Assembly: GCA_963741405.1 (NCBI GenBank)
Contig: CAVUHX010000037.1
Coordinates: 558,001-622,000 of the forward strand
Direction of reading: 5' to 3'
Length of the DNA stretch: 64,000 nt
Source of the DNA: Roseiarcus sp963741405
Lineage (GTDB): Bacteria > Pseudomonadota > Alphaproteobacteria > Rhizobiales > Beijerinckiaceae
Shown here one piece after another: positions 49,053-57,921 of the stretch. Under the pieces are notes generated by a model that searched no databases, had not been told where the DNA came from, and worked only from the letters and a program-made list of their open reading frames with translations. The stretch's first letter is position 1. Every line of letters begins with the position of its first letter. The position numbers and the translations under genes were made by a program.

Positions 49053-50232
49053 GGCTCTTATGGCGTTAGCCGTTGGTAAGGCCCCAAGCCAGCGGCGCCG
49101 AGGATCCAGTCCTCCGGTTTGACCTGCGGCCCGAGCGCTTCGAGCGCTCTGCGCCAGCCGAGATAGTTCGGCAGATTCTTGGTCGCGACGCCATGGAAGC
49201 GGCGCATCCATTCTTTGAGCCGGCCATGGTAGGCATTGACATTATTGATGTGGAGGTCGGGGGCGTCCGGGCTCGGCTTTCCTGGAGCGGGCAAGACGTG
49301 ATGCGGAATGCCCGCTTTCTTGGCGAAGGCGACGATGGCCCTGCCGCCGTCGCAGCAGAACTGGTTGGCGGGAGTGACAACGCCGCCCAATGCTCCTGTG
49401 ATGGACGCCCGGTCGAGCTTGGGCAGGACGGCGTCAATGGTGGCGCCAGCGCGGTCTCGCGCAACGATCACCGGGATCTGTTCGGCGGACAAGCCGCGCT
49501 TTGTCGCCTTGCCGCCCCTCTTGCGTGCCTTGCGAGGAAGATCAGATCGTTTCCCCTTGAATGACTCCAGAATAAACGTCTCGTCCCCTTCCACAATTCC
49601 AGACAGGGTCTTGGGTTTGTCGGACGAAAGAGACTTAAGAAATCGATGCCTCCATCGAAATGCTGTTTTATAGTCGACTTCGCAGCGCTCCGCAGCTTTC
49701 GAGGTGGTTACTCCATCGATCATGGATTGGGCCTGCTCCCGCCACTTTTCTCTCTTGCGCAATCTCGCCAACGGCGTCTTGGTCAAGCCATTGAATGTGC
49801 GGCCGCAGCCGCGGCAGCGATACCGGGGCAATCCATTCGCCTTGCCCCACAAAATCACGTCCCGATTTGCGCAGTGTGGACACCCCATGCCGACGACCCG
49901 ACGGTGGCCGACTTCAGCCACGGAACCCAACCCGGAACGGCTTGGGTTCGGCGGTGCAGGGGGCTCCACTGAGCCCTCCAATTCCGGCATGATCGTGGAG
50001 TTCCGATCCGTGACCGCCGCCTCAATGGCGCAGCCCCAATATTCGACGCCTCGTCATCAAGGCTGGCCATCGCCTCGGCCAAGGCCAGCGACCGGAACGC
50101 CTCCCGCCGCTGCGATGGCGTCAGCCTCGCTGTTCCAGCCACCCATTCCGCGAAATCCGCGACGTCCATGCATGCCTCCTCGGAACCTGCGAGGAAACCT
50201 ACCATATACCAACAGCTAACGCCATAATAGCT
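49053..50232 (-). mobile_element. IS1595-family insertion sequence, complete, with 8-bp target duplication
   Basis: The left end begins GGCTCTTATGGCGTTAGCC (49053). The right end, in reverse, begins AGCTATTATGGCGTTAGC (50232). The ~26-bp inverted repeats differ at only a few positions. AACTTTTT occurs at 49045-49052 and again at 50233-50240, a perfect 8-bp target-site duplication as expected for IS1595-family elements. Size is 1180 bp with one transposase gene. Confidence 0.93.
49058..50169 (-). CDS. IS1595-family transposase, one frameshift
   Basis: About 370 residues after correction. The N-terminal helical part MDVADFAEWVAGTARLTPSQRREAFRSL is in one frame. After a slip near 50030 comes the zinc ribbon CPHCANRDVILWG...YRCRGCGRTFN, an HTH region and the ISXO2-like catalytic domain with VEGDETFILES (first Asp), CCDGGRAIVAFAK (second Asp) and the NNVNAYHGRLKEWMRRFHGVATKNLPNYLGWRR end block. 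The intact ends and target duplication show recent movement, so the slip may be a sequencing error. Confidence 0.88.
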
Positions 50233-50240
50233 AACTTTTT

Positions 50241-50820
50241 TCTTGCCCCTGTGTTCTATATTTGTTCTAATAAGGGCCAGGAGGTTGGAAGGTTGTCCGT
50301 CGCCGCCGTTCATCCCATGGCCGTCCTGCACACTTCCGGAAAAGCCGGTTGGCGAGTCCCCGCATGTCGGCCTCCCGTCCGCGGCGCCGTTGGTCCGGAC
50401 GGGCGGCGACGGCGCGCGGCATGCGGGATTTTCGGAAAATCGAATTCGCCCCGGGACATGGTATGGCCTCGGAGCGGCCAAACCGTCTCGCATCGAGCCG
50501 CCGAGGCGTTCGCCCTCGACGCAATTCGCCCGCAAATGGCGCCGGAAGGCATTGAAAAGATTGAATCAGCGCCCGGAAAAAGCCTCGACGGCAGATCGGA
50601 AGCGGCTACGGTCGTCGCGAACGCGATTCGCTCGCGAATGGCGCCGGAAACCCTTGAAAAGATTGATTCTGCGCTCGCAAACGGATTCGCCGACACAGAG
50701 GGGCCTGCAGTCGTCGCGGACGCGATTCGCCCGCGAATGGCGCCGGAACATCTTGAAAAGATTGATTCTGCGCCCGGGAACGCCGTTCAACCGTCCAGGC
50801 CGAGCCGGGACGGCAGCCGC
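50241..50820. other. Region upstream of benE-like gene carrying a repeat array
   Basis: About 580 bp between the IS element and the benE-like gene. The frame of the transporter stays open throughout, but the upstream residues show no family similarity, so I treat it as non-coding. It contains the three ~100-bp repeats at 50521-50780. Confidence 0.5.
50521..50780 (+). repeat. Three tandem imperfect repeats, ~100-bp period
   Basis: Units start at 50521, 50623 and 50722 (periods 102 and 99). Each has GC-ATTCGCCCGC-AATGGCGCCGGAA, a short variable part, then TTGAAAAGATTGA-TC-GCGC and a variable ~50-bp linker. ATTCGC-CC-GCGAAT in the core is palindromic. Periods that are multiples of three keep the frame open. 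The same blocks on the minus strand give RINLFK-FRRHSRANRVRD repeats, which explains spurious reading there. Confidence 0.85.
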
Positions 50821-51987
50821 ATGAAGCCTTCGTCCACAACCCAGCCGATCGCCGCCGGAATCATCGCCGCCTTCGTCGGCTTCGCCTCGTCTTTCGCCGT
50901 GATCCTCAAGGGGCTGACCGCGGTCGGCGCGACCGACGCTCAGGCCGCGTCGGGGTTGATGGCGCTGTCGATCGCGATGGGGATCGCCGGAATCGGGCTC
51001 AGCCTCGCCTATAGGATGCCGATCTCCGCCGCCTGGTCGACGCCCGGCGCGGCGCTGCTCGCCGCGACCGGCGCCGCCTCCGGAGGCTTTCCCGCCGCGG
51101 TCGGCGCGTTTCTCGTCTCGGGCCTTCTCATCGTCGCGGCGGGCCTGTTCAAGCCGTTCGGGCGGATGGTCGGCGCCATCCCCGGCCCGCTGGCGAACGC
51201 GGTGCTGGCGGGCGTCCTGTTCGGCCTGTGTCTGGCGCCGATTCGCGGGCTGATCGACGCTCCGATCGGCGCCGGCGCAATCGTGCTGTCGTGGCTCGTC
51301 GTCTCGCGCTGGAAGCGGATCTATGCGACGCCGGTCGCCGCGCTTGTCGCGGCCGCCGTCATCGCGTTCGGCGGACACGCCGCCGGATTCGATCTCGCCA
51401 GAATGACTCCCCATCCGGAGTTCGTCGCGCCGGTCTTTTCGTTCGCGGCGACGATGAGCCTCGCCGTGCCCTTGTTCATCGTGACCATGACCTCGCAGAA
51501 CGTCACGGGGCTGGCGGTGCTCGGCGCCTATGGCTATCGGCCGAATGCGGGACCGCTGGTCGCGGCGACCGGGGGTTTCACGCTTCTGGCTGCGCCGTTC
51601 GGCGGGCATGCCGTGAACCTGGCCGCGATTACCGCCGCGCTCTGCGCCTCGCCGGACGCTTCGCCCGATCCGGCGAAGCGCTGGATCGCCGCGGCCACGT
51701 CCGGCGCAGCCTATCTCCTGTTCGGCCTGATGGGCGGCGGGGTGACAGCGTTCGTCTCCGGCGCGCCGCTCCTGATCGAGACCGTGGCGGGGCTCGCGCT
51801 CCTCAACGCGTTCGGGTCGGCCCTGCACAACGCGCTGGCGAACCCGCAGGAGCGGGAGCCGGCGCTGGTCGCTTTTCTGGTCACGACGTCCGGGGTCAGC
51901 ATCTACGGGATCGGCGGCGCGTTCTGGGGGCTGGTCGCGGGGGTTCTCGTTCGGCTTCTCGTCCGCGCCGGCGCCGCCAAAGGCTAA
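50821..51987 (+). CDS. Benzoate/H+ symporter family (BenE/YdcO) transporter
   Basis: 388 residues with about twelve hydrophobic segments. Family features are GIIAAFVGFASSFAVILKGLTAVGA near the N-terminus, YRMPISAAWSTPGAALLA, GPLANAVLAGVLFGLCLAP and IVTMTSQNVTGLAVLGAYGY, then GGHAVNLAAITAALCA. The ATG at 50821 begins family homology and gives the normal length. BenE-type proteins import benzoate, and the substrate of this one is unproven. An FAD-dependent aromatic-type monooxygenase gene lies about 0.5 kb downstream on the other strand, which fits an aromatic-acid role. Confidence 0.88.
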   Translation: MKPSSTTQPIAAGIIAAFVGFASSFAVILKGLTAVGATDAQAASGLMALSIAMGIAGIGLSLAYRMPISAAWSTPGAALLAATGAASGGFPAAVGAFLVSGLLIVAAGLFKPFGRMVGAIPGPLANAVLAGVLFGLCLAPIRGLIDAPIGAGAIVLSWLVVSRWKRIYATPVAALVAAAVIAFGGHAAGFDLARMTPHPEFVAPVFSFAATMSLAVPLFIVTMTSQNVTGLAVLGAYGYRPNAGPLVAATGGFTLLAAPFGGHAVNLAAITAALCASPDASPDPAKRWIAAATSGAAYLLFGLMGGGVTAFVSGAPLLIETVAGLALLNAFGSALHNALANPQEREPALVAFLVTTSGVSIYGIGGAFWGLVAGVLVRLLVRAGAAKG

Positions 51988-52068
51988 GCAGACTTGCTCG
52001 GCCTCCCTCACGGATCAACCATTGGCCCGCCAATGCCGCCGATGAATCAGTCTCCAAACGCGCGGGCG

Positions 52069-52362
52069 TCATTGAATGGTCGCCGCGTCAATGTTCATAA
52101 CGTACGAGACCAGTTTCCGTTCTATGTTGTCTCTGACAAACACTATCATCCCGCCACTAACAGACGTAGACTTATAGTCTATTTCCAGAGACATTTGAGA
52201 ACGTTCGCTCAATTCTGCTTTGAATTCTTTATATGGATAAGCGTAGATTTTCTTCTCGTGGATATCATACAACATGATTGGCTTTTTACTACGGCAGGCC
52301 ATGTACAATCCGCGGATGTTGGACCACTGCTCCTGAATTGCACTATAATATTGATCACTCAT
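52069..52362 (-). CDS. Small AT-rich hypothetical protein
   Basis: 97 residues, MSDQYYSAIQEQWSNIRGLYM then IMLYDIHEKKIYAYPYKEFKAEL and GGMIVFVRDNIERKLVSYVMNI. The composition is strikingly AT-rich for this genome. GGAG precedes the ATG by eight bases. No family is recognised; the pattern suggests a mixed alpha/beta domain with many Tyr and Lys. Probably horizontally acquired. GCCGCCGATGAATC with following TCTCC occurs on both sides (52035 and 52468). Confidence 0.6.
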   Translation of the reverse strand: MSDQYYSAIQEQWSNIRGLYMACRSKKPIMLYDIHEKKIYAYPYKEFKAELSERSQMSLEIDYKSTSVSGGMIVFVRDNIERKLVSYVMNIDAATIQ

Positions 52363-52533
52363 CGATCGCTCCGGTCTGGCTCAAACCGCGCCCATCTCGG
52401 TAGAATCCGCGCTCAGGTGAATCGCGTCAAATCCGTCTTTGGCGCAGTCAGGCTTCCTGCCTCCGACGCCGCCGATGAATCGATCTCCGTCGATCCGTTG
52501 GCCCGCCTGAGAATCTCTGCTTAGATAGCCCGG

Positions 52534-53718
52534 TCAGGCCGCGTAAAGCCAGTCGTAGCGGGCCTTGAGCCGGGGCGGACCCATCACCCGCATGGCCAAG
52601 TCGCGGGCGAAAGCGGCGGGTCCGCTCATGTGATAGATGCGCCCCTGCCGCAGCGCTTCGACCTGAACCCGGGTCGCACGCGCGACCCGGGATCGGGAAT
52701 AGGCGACCAGCGCGTCGGGGATCGCGCTCTCCTGCGATAGCGCGCTTCCGAGCGCGCCGGCGTCCTCGATCGCCTGCGCCGCGCCCTGGGCGAGGAACGG
52801 GACCATGGGATGCGCCGCGTCGCCGACCAGCGCGATGGCGCCGAGCGAGAAGGCCCCGAGCGGCGGGCGGCCGTACAGCGGCCACGCCCGCCAGTTCGTC
52901 GCTGCGGCAAGCAGTTCTCGGGTCGATCCCGACCAGCGGGCGAAGGCGCGCTCGAGCGTGGGGCGGTCGGCCTCTCCGTCCCACGGATGACCGGGGGGCG
53001 CGCTCCGCCAGGTCGATTCGACGACGGCGACAAGATTGACCACCGATCCGCCGCGCAGCGGGTAATGGACGAGATGCGCATTCGGCCCGAGCCGGAGGAA
53101 CACCTCCGCTCGCCGCCAACGCGAGTCGACCTTGCCGGAATCGACGGTGGCGCGGAACGCGACCCGGCCGGTGAACGCGGCCTTGTCCGCGTCCCCGAGG
53201 CCCAGGCGTTCGCGGACTCGCGACCGGAGCCCGTCCGCGCCGATCAGGAGATCCGCCTCGTCCCGGACGGTCGCCGCGCCGCGCTTGAGACCGACGGAGA
53301 CGCGGTCGCCCTCGGTCGCGACGCCCGCGACGGTCGATCCCAAATGCAGGCGAACGTTGGGAAGGTTTTCGGCGGCGTCCGCCAGCGCGCGCTGGAGATC
53401 GGCGCGGTGCAGGGCGAGATAGGGCGCCTTCCACCGCCGCTCCGCGTCGTCGAGCGTCATGCGCATGAGGATGGCGTCGTCGCTGCCACGGAGCGCGCAG
53501 ACCGCCTCCGGTATTGTCGAGACGGCGCGCACGCTGTCGAGGACGCCGAGGCGCGCCAGGATCCGCGTCGCATTGGGCGTCAACTGGAGGCCGGCGCCGA
53601 ATTCCTCGAGCGCGGCCGCCTGCTCGTACAGAGTGACGTCGAATCCCGATTGCGAGAGCGCGAGAGCCGTCGCGAGGCCCGCGATCCCGGCGCCGGAGAC
53701 GATCGCGCGCCGGCTCAT
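52534..53718 (-). CDS. FAD-dependent aromatic-ring monooxygenase (salicylate/3-hydroxybenzoate hydroxylase-like)
   Basis: 394 residues. The N-terminal FAD-binding GAGIAG is at residues 9-14, FGAGLQLTPNATRIL is typical of salicylate hydroxylase-like enzymes, LLIGADGLRSRVRE is the DG motif and ALVGDAAHPMVPFLAQGAAQAIEDAGAL is the GD motif that binds FAD and NAD(P)H. Hydroxylates an aromatic acid; substrate not determined. It is followed by a zinc-finger gene just upstream (four bases apart) on the same strand. Confidence 0.9.
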   Translation of the reverse strand: MSRRAIVSGAGIAGLATALALSQSGFDVTLYEQAAALEEFGAGLQLTPNATRILARLGVLDSVRAVSTIPEAVCALRGSDDAILMRMTLDDAERRWKAPYLALHRADLQRALADAAENLPNVRLHLGSTVAGVATEGDRVSVGLKRGAATVRDEADLLIGADGLRSRVRERLGLGDADKAAFTGRVAFRATVDSGKVDSRWRRAEVFLRLGPNAHLVHYPLRGGSVVNLVAVVESTWRSAPPGHPWDGEADRPTLERAFARWSGSTRELLAAATNWRAWPLYGRPPLGAFSLGAIALVGDAAHPMVPFLAQGAAQAIEDAGALGSALSQESAIPDALVAYSRSRVARATRVQVEALRQGRIYHMSGPAAFARDLAMRVMGPPRLKARYDWLYAA

Positions 53719-53722
53719 CGCT

Positions 53723-53959
53723 TTAAGCCCCGGTCAGCTCACACTCGGGCGGGGCGCATGGGCCCGCGAGCGCGCCGTCGTAGACAAAGCGGGTCGAGCA
53801 ATAGGAGCAGATCGCCTCGTCGTCCCCGCCCATGTCGATGAAGATATGCGGGTGATCGAACGGCGGCTTGGCGCCGATGCACATGAACTCCTTCACCCGC
53901 ACCCAGATCGTCGGCACGCCGGGCTCATTGTGAAAATGCGGGATGGAATGATCCGCCAT
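53723..53959 (-). CDS. CHCC-type zinc-finger protein (PF10276-like)
   Basis: 78 residues with FMCIGAKPPFDHPHIFIDMG and ICSYCSTRFVYD, the Cys-His-Cys-Cys pattern of small bacterial zinc-finger proteins related to the mitochondrial complex I subunit NDUFS6. Role in bacteria uncertain, possibly complex I assembly. It starts an operon with the monooxygenase, four bases apart. Confidence 0.9.
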   Translation of the reverse strand: MADHSIPHFHNEPGVPTIWVRVKEFMCIGAKPPFDHPHIFIDMGGDDEAICSYCSTRFVYDGALAGPCAPPECELTGA

Positions 53960-54343
53960 GCTGAACGTCCTCTTCGCCTGCGGCCGCCCTTAAATCACGT
54001 TCGCCCGGGCGCCGCCAGCGTGGGGCCGATTCGGTCGGGGATCGCTGCCCTGGCGAGTGCGGCCTCCGGAATCGTCATGGCCGTCCCCGGACTGTGATCC
54101 GGGGCGGCCATGACGCCTTTGCAGCAACGCGGCGCATCCGGCGCGAGATATCCCTGTTCTCCGCCGATCAGGGAACATTAATTCCCTGATGCGCCGAATT
54201 CATTCCCTGTTCGGCCGCGCAGGGAATTTGCCTGGAACCGCCTCGACTCATTGGGCTTTTCGGGACGGTCTTCCCCGAATTGGCCGAAATGCGGGATAGT
54301 CGCTGCATTCTTCCCTGTTGGCGGGGAACTCGGCCGCCGAACC
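53960..54343. other. Intergenic region with ATTCCCT/AGGGAAT hairpins
   Basis: About 385 bp with no supported gene between two minus-strand operons. It holds the paired palindromes listed at 54167-54227 and further single ATTCCCTG-like motifs near 54151 and 54309. Confidence 0.6.
54167..54227. repeat. Two adjacent AGGGAAT/ATTCCCT palindromes
   Basis: ATCAGGGAA-CATTAA-TTCCCTGAT (54167-54190) is a perfect 9-bp inverted repeat. ATTCCCTG-10 nt-CAGGGAAT (54202-54227) is a perfect 8-bp one. They lie in tandem in a long gap and look like REP-type structured repeats or bidirectional transcription boundaries. Confidence 0.8.
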
Positions 54344-55213
54344 TCACAAGGGGACAACGTCGACCGTCACCTCGAGCTCGTGGGAGCCGGACGACAGGAC
54401 CATGCTCTCGATCGGCGAAGCGTCGGAATAGTCGCGCCCGCGCGCGATCTCGATGTGGTCGTTGCGGACCGACATGGCGTTGGTCGGATCGAAGCCGATC
54501 CAGCCCAGCGCCGACCCGCACCAGAGCGAAACCCAGGCGTGCGACGCGTCGGCGCCGGCCAGTCTCTTCTTTCCAGGCGGCGGGATGGTCCGGATGTAGC
54601 CGCTGACGTAGAGCGCCGGAAGGGCCAACCCGCGCAGAGCCGCGATCATGATGTTGGCGAAGTCCTGGCACACGCCGCGCCGCTGTTCGAAGGCGACCGG
54701 CGCCGGCGTGCTCACCTCGGTCGCCTCCGGGTCGTAGACGAAGTCCAAGCGGATCCGGCTCGCCAGCTCCAGCGCGGCCTCGTAAACGGGCCGCCCGCTG
54801 ACGAAGCTCCTTCGCGCATACGCGGTCGCCTCGTCGAAAAGGGGAATTCGCCGCGAGGGAAATAGCGCGATGGCGGGAGAGTCCGAGGCGAGCGAGTCGA
54901 ACTCGAGCGCCTCGTTCGCGACGCCGTCCCACGGCGGCGATTGCCCGGGCGCCGGCGGGCGGTCGACCAGCACCCGGGACGCCGCTGTCACCGCCAGCTC
55001 CCGGTGCGGTTTCTCGATCCTGAGGCTCAGAACCCGGTTGCCGAACGGATCGATCCGTTCCGTCGGCGGCAGGCACGGCGGCGTCGTGTCGAGGTCGAAG
55101 CGCTCGACGGCCTGGCCGTCGCGCGTGACCGGGATCAGCCGCAGAACGCCGTTCGTCAGTTCGACGGTCGCGCCGTAGGTGTAGCGCGTGACATGGGTGA
55201 CTTCGTAGATCAC
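54344..55213 (-). CDS. Transglutaminase-like cysteine peptidase-fold protein
   Basis: 289 residues. An N-terminal beta domain (MIYEVTHVTRYTYGATVELTNGVLRLIP) is followed by the transglutaminase core with catalytic triad C182 (RRGVCQDFANI), H225 (ADASHAWVSLW) and D242 (GFDPTNA). Cytoplasmic, with no signal peptide. GTG start at 55213 overlaps the stop of the upstream ATP-grasp gene, so the two are coupled. Such pairs are widespread but their substrate is not established. Confidence 0.92.
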   Translation of the reverse strand: MIYEVTHVTRYTYGATVELTNGVLRLIPVTRDGQAVERFDLDTTPPCLPPTERIDPFGNRVLSLRIEKPHRELAVTAASRVLVDRPPAPGQSPPWDGVANEALEFDSLASDSPAIALFPSRRIPLFDEATAYARRSFVSGRPVYEAALELASRIRLDFVYDPEATEVSTPAPVAFEQRRGVCQDFANIMIAALRGLALPALYVSGYIRTIPPPGKKRLAGADASHAWVSLWCGSALGWIGFDPTNAMSVRNDHIEIARGRDYSDASPIESMVLSSGSHELEVTVDVVPL

Positions 55214-57720
55214 GCGAGACCTGTGACCTTCTCCGCGCGCCCGTGATCTGCGCCGTGCAGGAAATATCGGGCGGCGATCGCATTCGCCAGGGCCAGAAGG
55301 CTCTGCTCGACCGCGAGGATCCGCGAATCGTTCAATAGCTCCGGGCGCTGCGTCGTCAGCTCGGCGCTGAGCAGCGTCGTCAGCCGTTTCGGCTCCTCGA
55401 GAATTCCGTCCCGCCGCAACACGGGAAGGGTTGCGATGCCTTCCTCGATCCGGTTGACCTGGAACATGACCGACCGCGGATTGAACGGGTCGAGCAGCGC
55501 CATGTCGCGCACCGGCGCCAGCGCGGCGCCGACGAGGTAGCGCGAGCTGTAGGTGATCTGCGAATCGATCAGGTCCAGCATCACCCCGAGCGTGTGCTCG
55601 GTCGCATCGTCGCCGGCGAACTGGCGGAGCAGGCGGCAGGTGTTCGCCCCCCGCTCGACGCAGCGCCCGATCACGTAGAACACCCAGCCGGCGCCGCGGT
55701 TGAAATTCTCGTCGAACAATCCGGACAGCGCCGCGACGATCGTCAGCGCCTCGTCGGCGATGTCGACGACCTCGCCGGCCGACAGGCGTCGCGGCCGCGC
55801 CGGATCGATCGTGACTTCGAGCCGGCCGATCAGCTCCCAGGTCTGATGGGTGAGGCGTTCCCGGATTACGGAAGCTGCGCCTCGGGCCGAGCGCGCCAGA
55901 GACAGCGCCGACCCGTAGCGGGCCGGGTCACGCAGGCCCAGATTGCTCGCCGCGGTCGCGCCCTCCGCCAGCGCCGCCGCATCGACCGCGCCCCAGCCGA
56001 CGAGCACGCCCATCAGCCGTTCCAGCGATTGCCGGCCGAGGCGCATCGGCGCGTCCGGATCGACGGAACGGGCGCTGAGGCAGCGCACGACCCGCAAGGT
56101 CGCCTCGACCCGCTCGAGATAGCGGCCGAACCAGAAGAGATTGTCGGCGGCTCGGCTCGGCAGGTTTCCGAGCAGTCGCGTGATCCGCACGTTCTCCGGC
56201 GTCGGAAGAAGAGAGGACGCCTCGACCGGATTCTCGGCGAGCACCCAGACGTCGGCGGACTCGACGCCGTCGCCCATGGTGACAGCGCGTGCGTCGAGTC
56301 GATCGGAGATCCGGCAGAAGCCGCCGGGCATCACCCGCCAGCCGTCCCGGGTCGCGGCGCAATAGACCCGCAGGACGAACGGCCGCGGCTCGAGCCTGTC
56401 TTCCGACCAGCGCGGCGTCGTCGACAGGCGCACGACTTCCTGCCCGGCGTAATCGAGGCCCCGAGCGGCGATCGCGTCGCGCAGGCGCTCGCGCTCGGGG
56501 CGCGTCAGCTCTTCTCCGATGACGCTCGCCCGCCCTTTCAGCGCGGGCAAATCGGCGCCGAACGCAGGGGCGATCGAAATCCGGTCGAATTCGTCGAGAA
56601 CCCGCTCCCGCTCGCGCTTCTGCCCGCACCACCAGGTGGCGATATTCGGCATGAGCAGATCCTGCCCGAGCAGCCGCCGGGCGAGCGCCGGCAGGAAGGC
56701 GAGCATGGCGCGCGACTCGATCATGCCCGTCCCGGGCATGTTTTCGACCGCGACGCCTCCCTGGCGAATGGCCTCGAGCAGGCCGGGCACGCCGATATGC
56801 GAGGACGAGTTCAGCTCCAGCGGGTCGCACCAGTCGGCGTCGACATGCCTCCACAGGACGTCGCAACGCTTGAGGCCGGCGATCGTCCGGACGAAGATCC
56901 GCCCTTCGCGCATGACGAGATCGTCGCCCTCGACCAGCAGAAAGCCGAGATAGCGGGCGAGATAGGCCTGCTCGTAGTAGGTCGAGCTCAGCGGACCCGG
57001 ACTAAGGATGCCGATTCTCGGCTCCGCGCGCTCCCCTGCGGATTTGAGTCCCGCCGCCAGCGCGCGAAAGAAGGGGGCGAGACGTTCGGCGTTGAGCTGG
57101 GCGTAGAGATCGGGAAAGGCCTGGGAGACGACGAGGCGGTTTTCCAGCGCATAGCCGCATCCCGACGGGGCCTGCGCCCGGTCGCCGAGGACCCACCATT
57201 TGCCGTCGGGCCCGCGGCCGATGTCGGCGGCGTAGAGACGCAGGCCCCTTCCGCCCGGCGGCCGGACGCCCCGCATCGCGGCGACATAGTCGATCGAGCC
57301 TGTGACCGCGGCGGCGGGAAGCGAGCCTTCCGCGATCAGGCGGCCTTCGCCATAGACGTCGGCGAGGACCCGCTCCAGAAGCTCCGCCCGCTGGACGACG
57401 CCCTCGGCGACCTGACGCCATTCGGATTCGGCGACGAGCAGCGGCATCCTGCTGATCGGCCAGACCCGCTCGTCCTTCTCGCCGGCGACGCGGTAGGACA
57501 GGCCGCGGCTTCGAATTCTCCGGTCGGCGGAGGAGAACCGCTGCCGCATCTCGTTCGGCTCGTACCCGGCGAGGACGGTGACGAGGCGGCGCCAGTGCGG
57601 ACGACAATGGCCGCTCGCATCCATGAATTCGTCGGGAATCCCCGGCAGGGGTTCGTAGCCGTGGGTCCAGGCGTCGAAGCGTCTGGCGGCCGAGTCCTTG
57701 GCGGCGACCGCAGTCGACAT
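55210..57720 (-). CDS. Circularly permuted ATP-grasp / alpha-E domain fusion protein
   Basis: 836 residues. Residues ~1-490 form the circularly permuted ATP-grasp type 2 domain: PGIPDEFMDASGHCRPHW, YAADIGRGPDGKWWVLGDRAQAPSGCGYALENR, VEGDDLVMREGRIFVRT and PFVLRVYCAATRDGWRVMPGGF. The last ~320 residues are the all-helical alpha-E domain (NLPSRAADNLFWFGRYLERVEATLRV, LLDPFNPRSVMFQVNRIEEG). The two domains are often separate genes and are fused here. Expected to form a peptide-type bond on an unknown substrate with the transglutaminase. The ATG at 57720 fits the domain start. Confidence 0.92.
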   Translation of the reverse strand: MSTAVAAKDSAARRFDAWTHGYEPLPGIPDEFMDASGHCRPHWRRLVTVLAGYEPNEMRQRFSSADRRIRSRGLSYRVAGEKDERVWPISRMPLLVAESEWRQVAEGVVQRAELLERVLADVYGEGRLIAEGSLPAAAVTGSIDYVAAMRGVRPPGGRGLRLYAADIGRGPDGKWWVLGDRAQAPSGCGYALENRLVVSQAFPDLYAQLNAERLAPFFRALAAGLKSAGERAEPRIGILSPGPLSSTYYEQAYLARYLGFLLVEGDDLVMREGRIFVRTIAGLKRCDVLWRHVDADWCDPLELNSSSHIGVPGLLEAIRQGGVAVENMPGTGMIESRAMLAFLPALARRLLGQDLLMPNIATWWCGQKRERERVLDEFDRISIAPAFGADLPALKGRASVIGEELTRPERERLRDAIAARGLDYAGQEVVRLSTTPRWSEDRLEPRPFVLRVYCAATRDGWRVMPGGFCRISDRLDARAVTMGDGVESADVWVLAENPVEASSLLPTPENVRITRLLGNLPSRAADNLFWFGRYLERVEATLRVVRCLSARSVDPDAPMRLGRQSLERLMGVLVGWGAVDAAALAEGATAASNLGLRDPARYGSALSLARSARGAASVIRERLTHQTWELIGRLEVTIDPARPRRLSAGEVVDIADEALTIVAALSGLFDENFNRGAGWVFYVIGRCVERGANTCRLLRQFAGDDATEHTLGVMLDLIDSQITYSSRYLVGAALAPVRDMALLDPFNPRSVMFQVNRIEEGIATLPVLRRDGILEEPKRLTTLLSAELTTQRPELLNDSRILAVEQSLLALANAIAARYFLHGADHGRAEKVTGLA

Positions 57721-57921
57721 TTGTCCAGGCACGCGAGCCCCGTCGTTCCGCGAAGAGGAGGATACTTTCGAGCCGCCCCGTGGCTCTGCAGCCACTATGC
57801 CCGCCAAGTCCGTCCGGCGCCAGCGGGAAGGGCCGATCCGCCCACAGGGTGATACATTTTGCCGCGACGGAGCGGGCCGTCATTGGCGGGAAGGCGAAAG
57901 GCTCCTATCCTGCGGGCTCCC

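Noticed and set aside
42110..50240. Integrative conjugative element or prophage
   Set aside because: No integrase with tRNA target, no conjugation, capsid or packaging genes; the region is explained by several independent small elements.
50521..50780. CRISPR array
   Set aside because: Units are ~100 bp and only partly conserved, with linkers that are also similar. Three copies without cas genes do not form an array.
50251..50820. N-terminal extension of the benE-like protein
   Set aside because: The frame is open, but the residues come from the repeat array and resemble no transporter N-terminus; the family start is at 50821.
55594..57852. A 752-residue plus-strand open frame opposite the ATP-grasp gene
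   Set aside because: The opposite strand carries every conserved motif of a known family; this frame has none.
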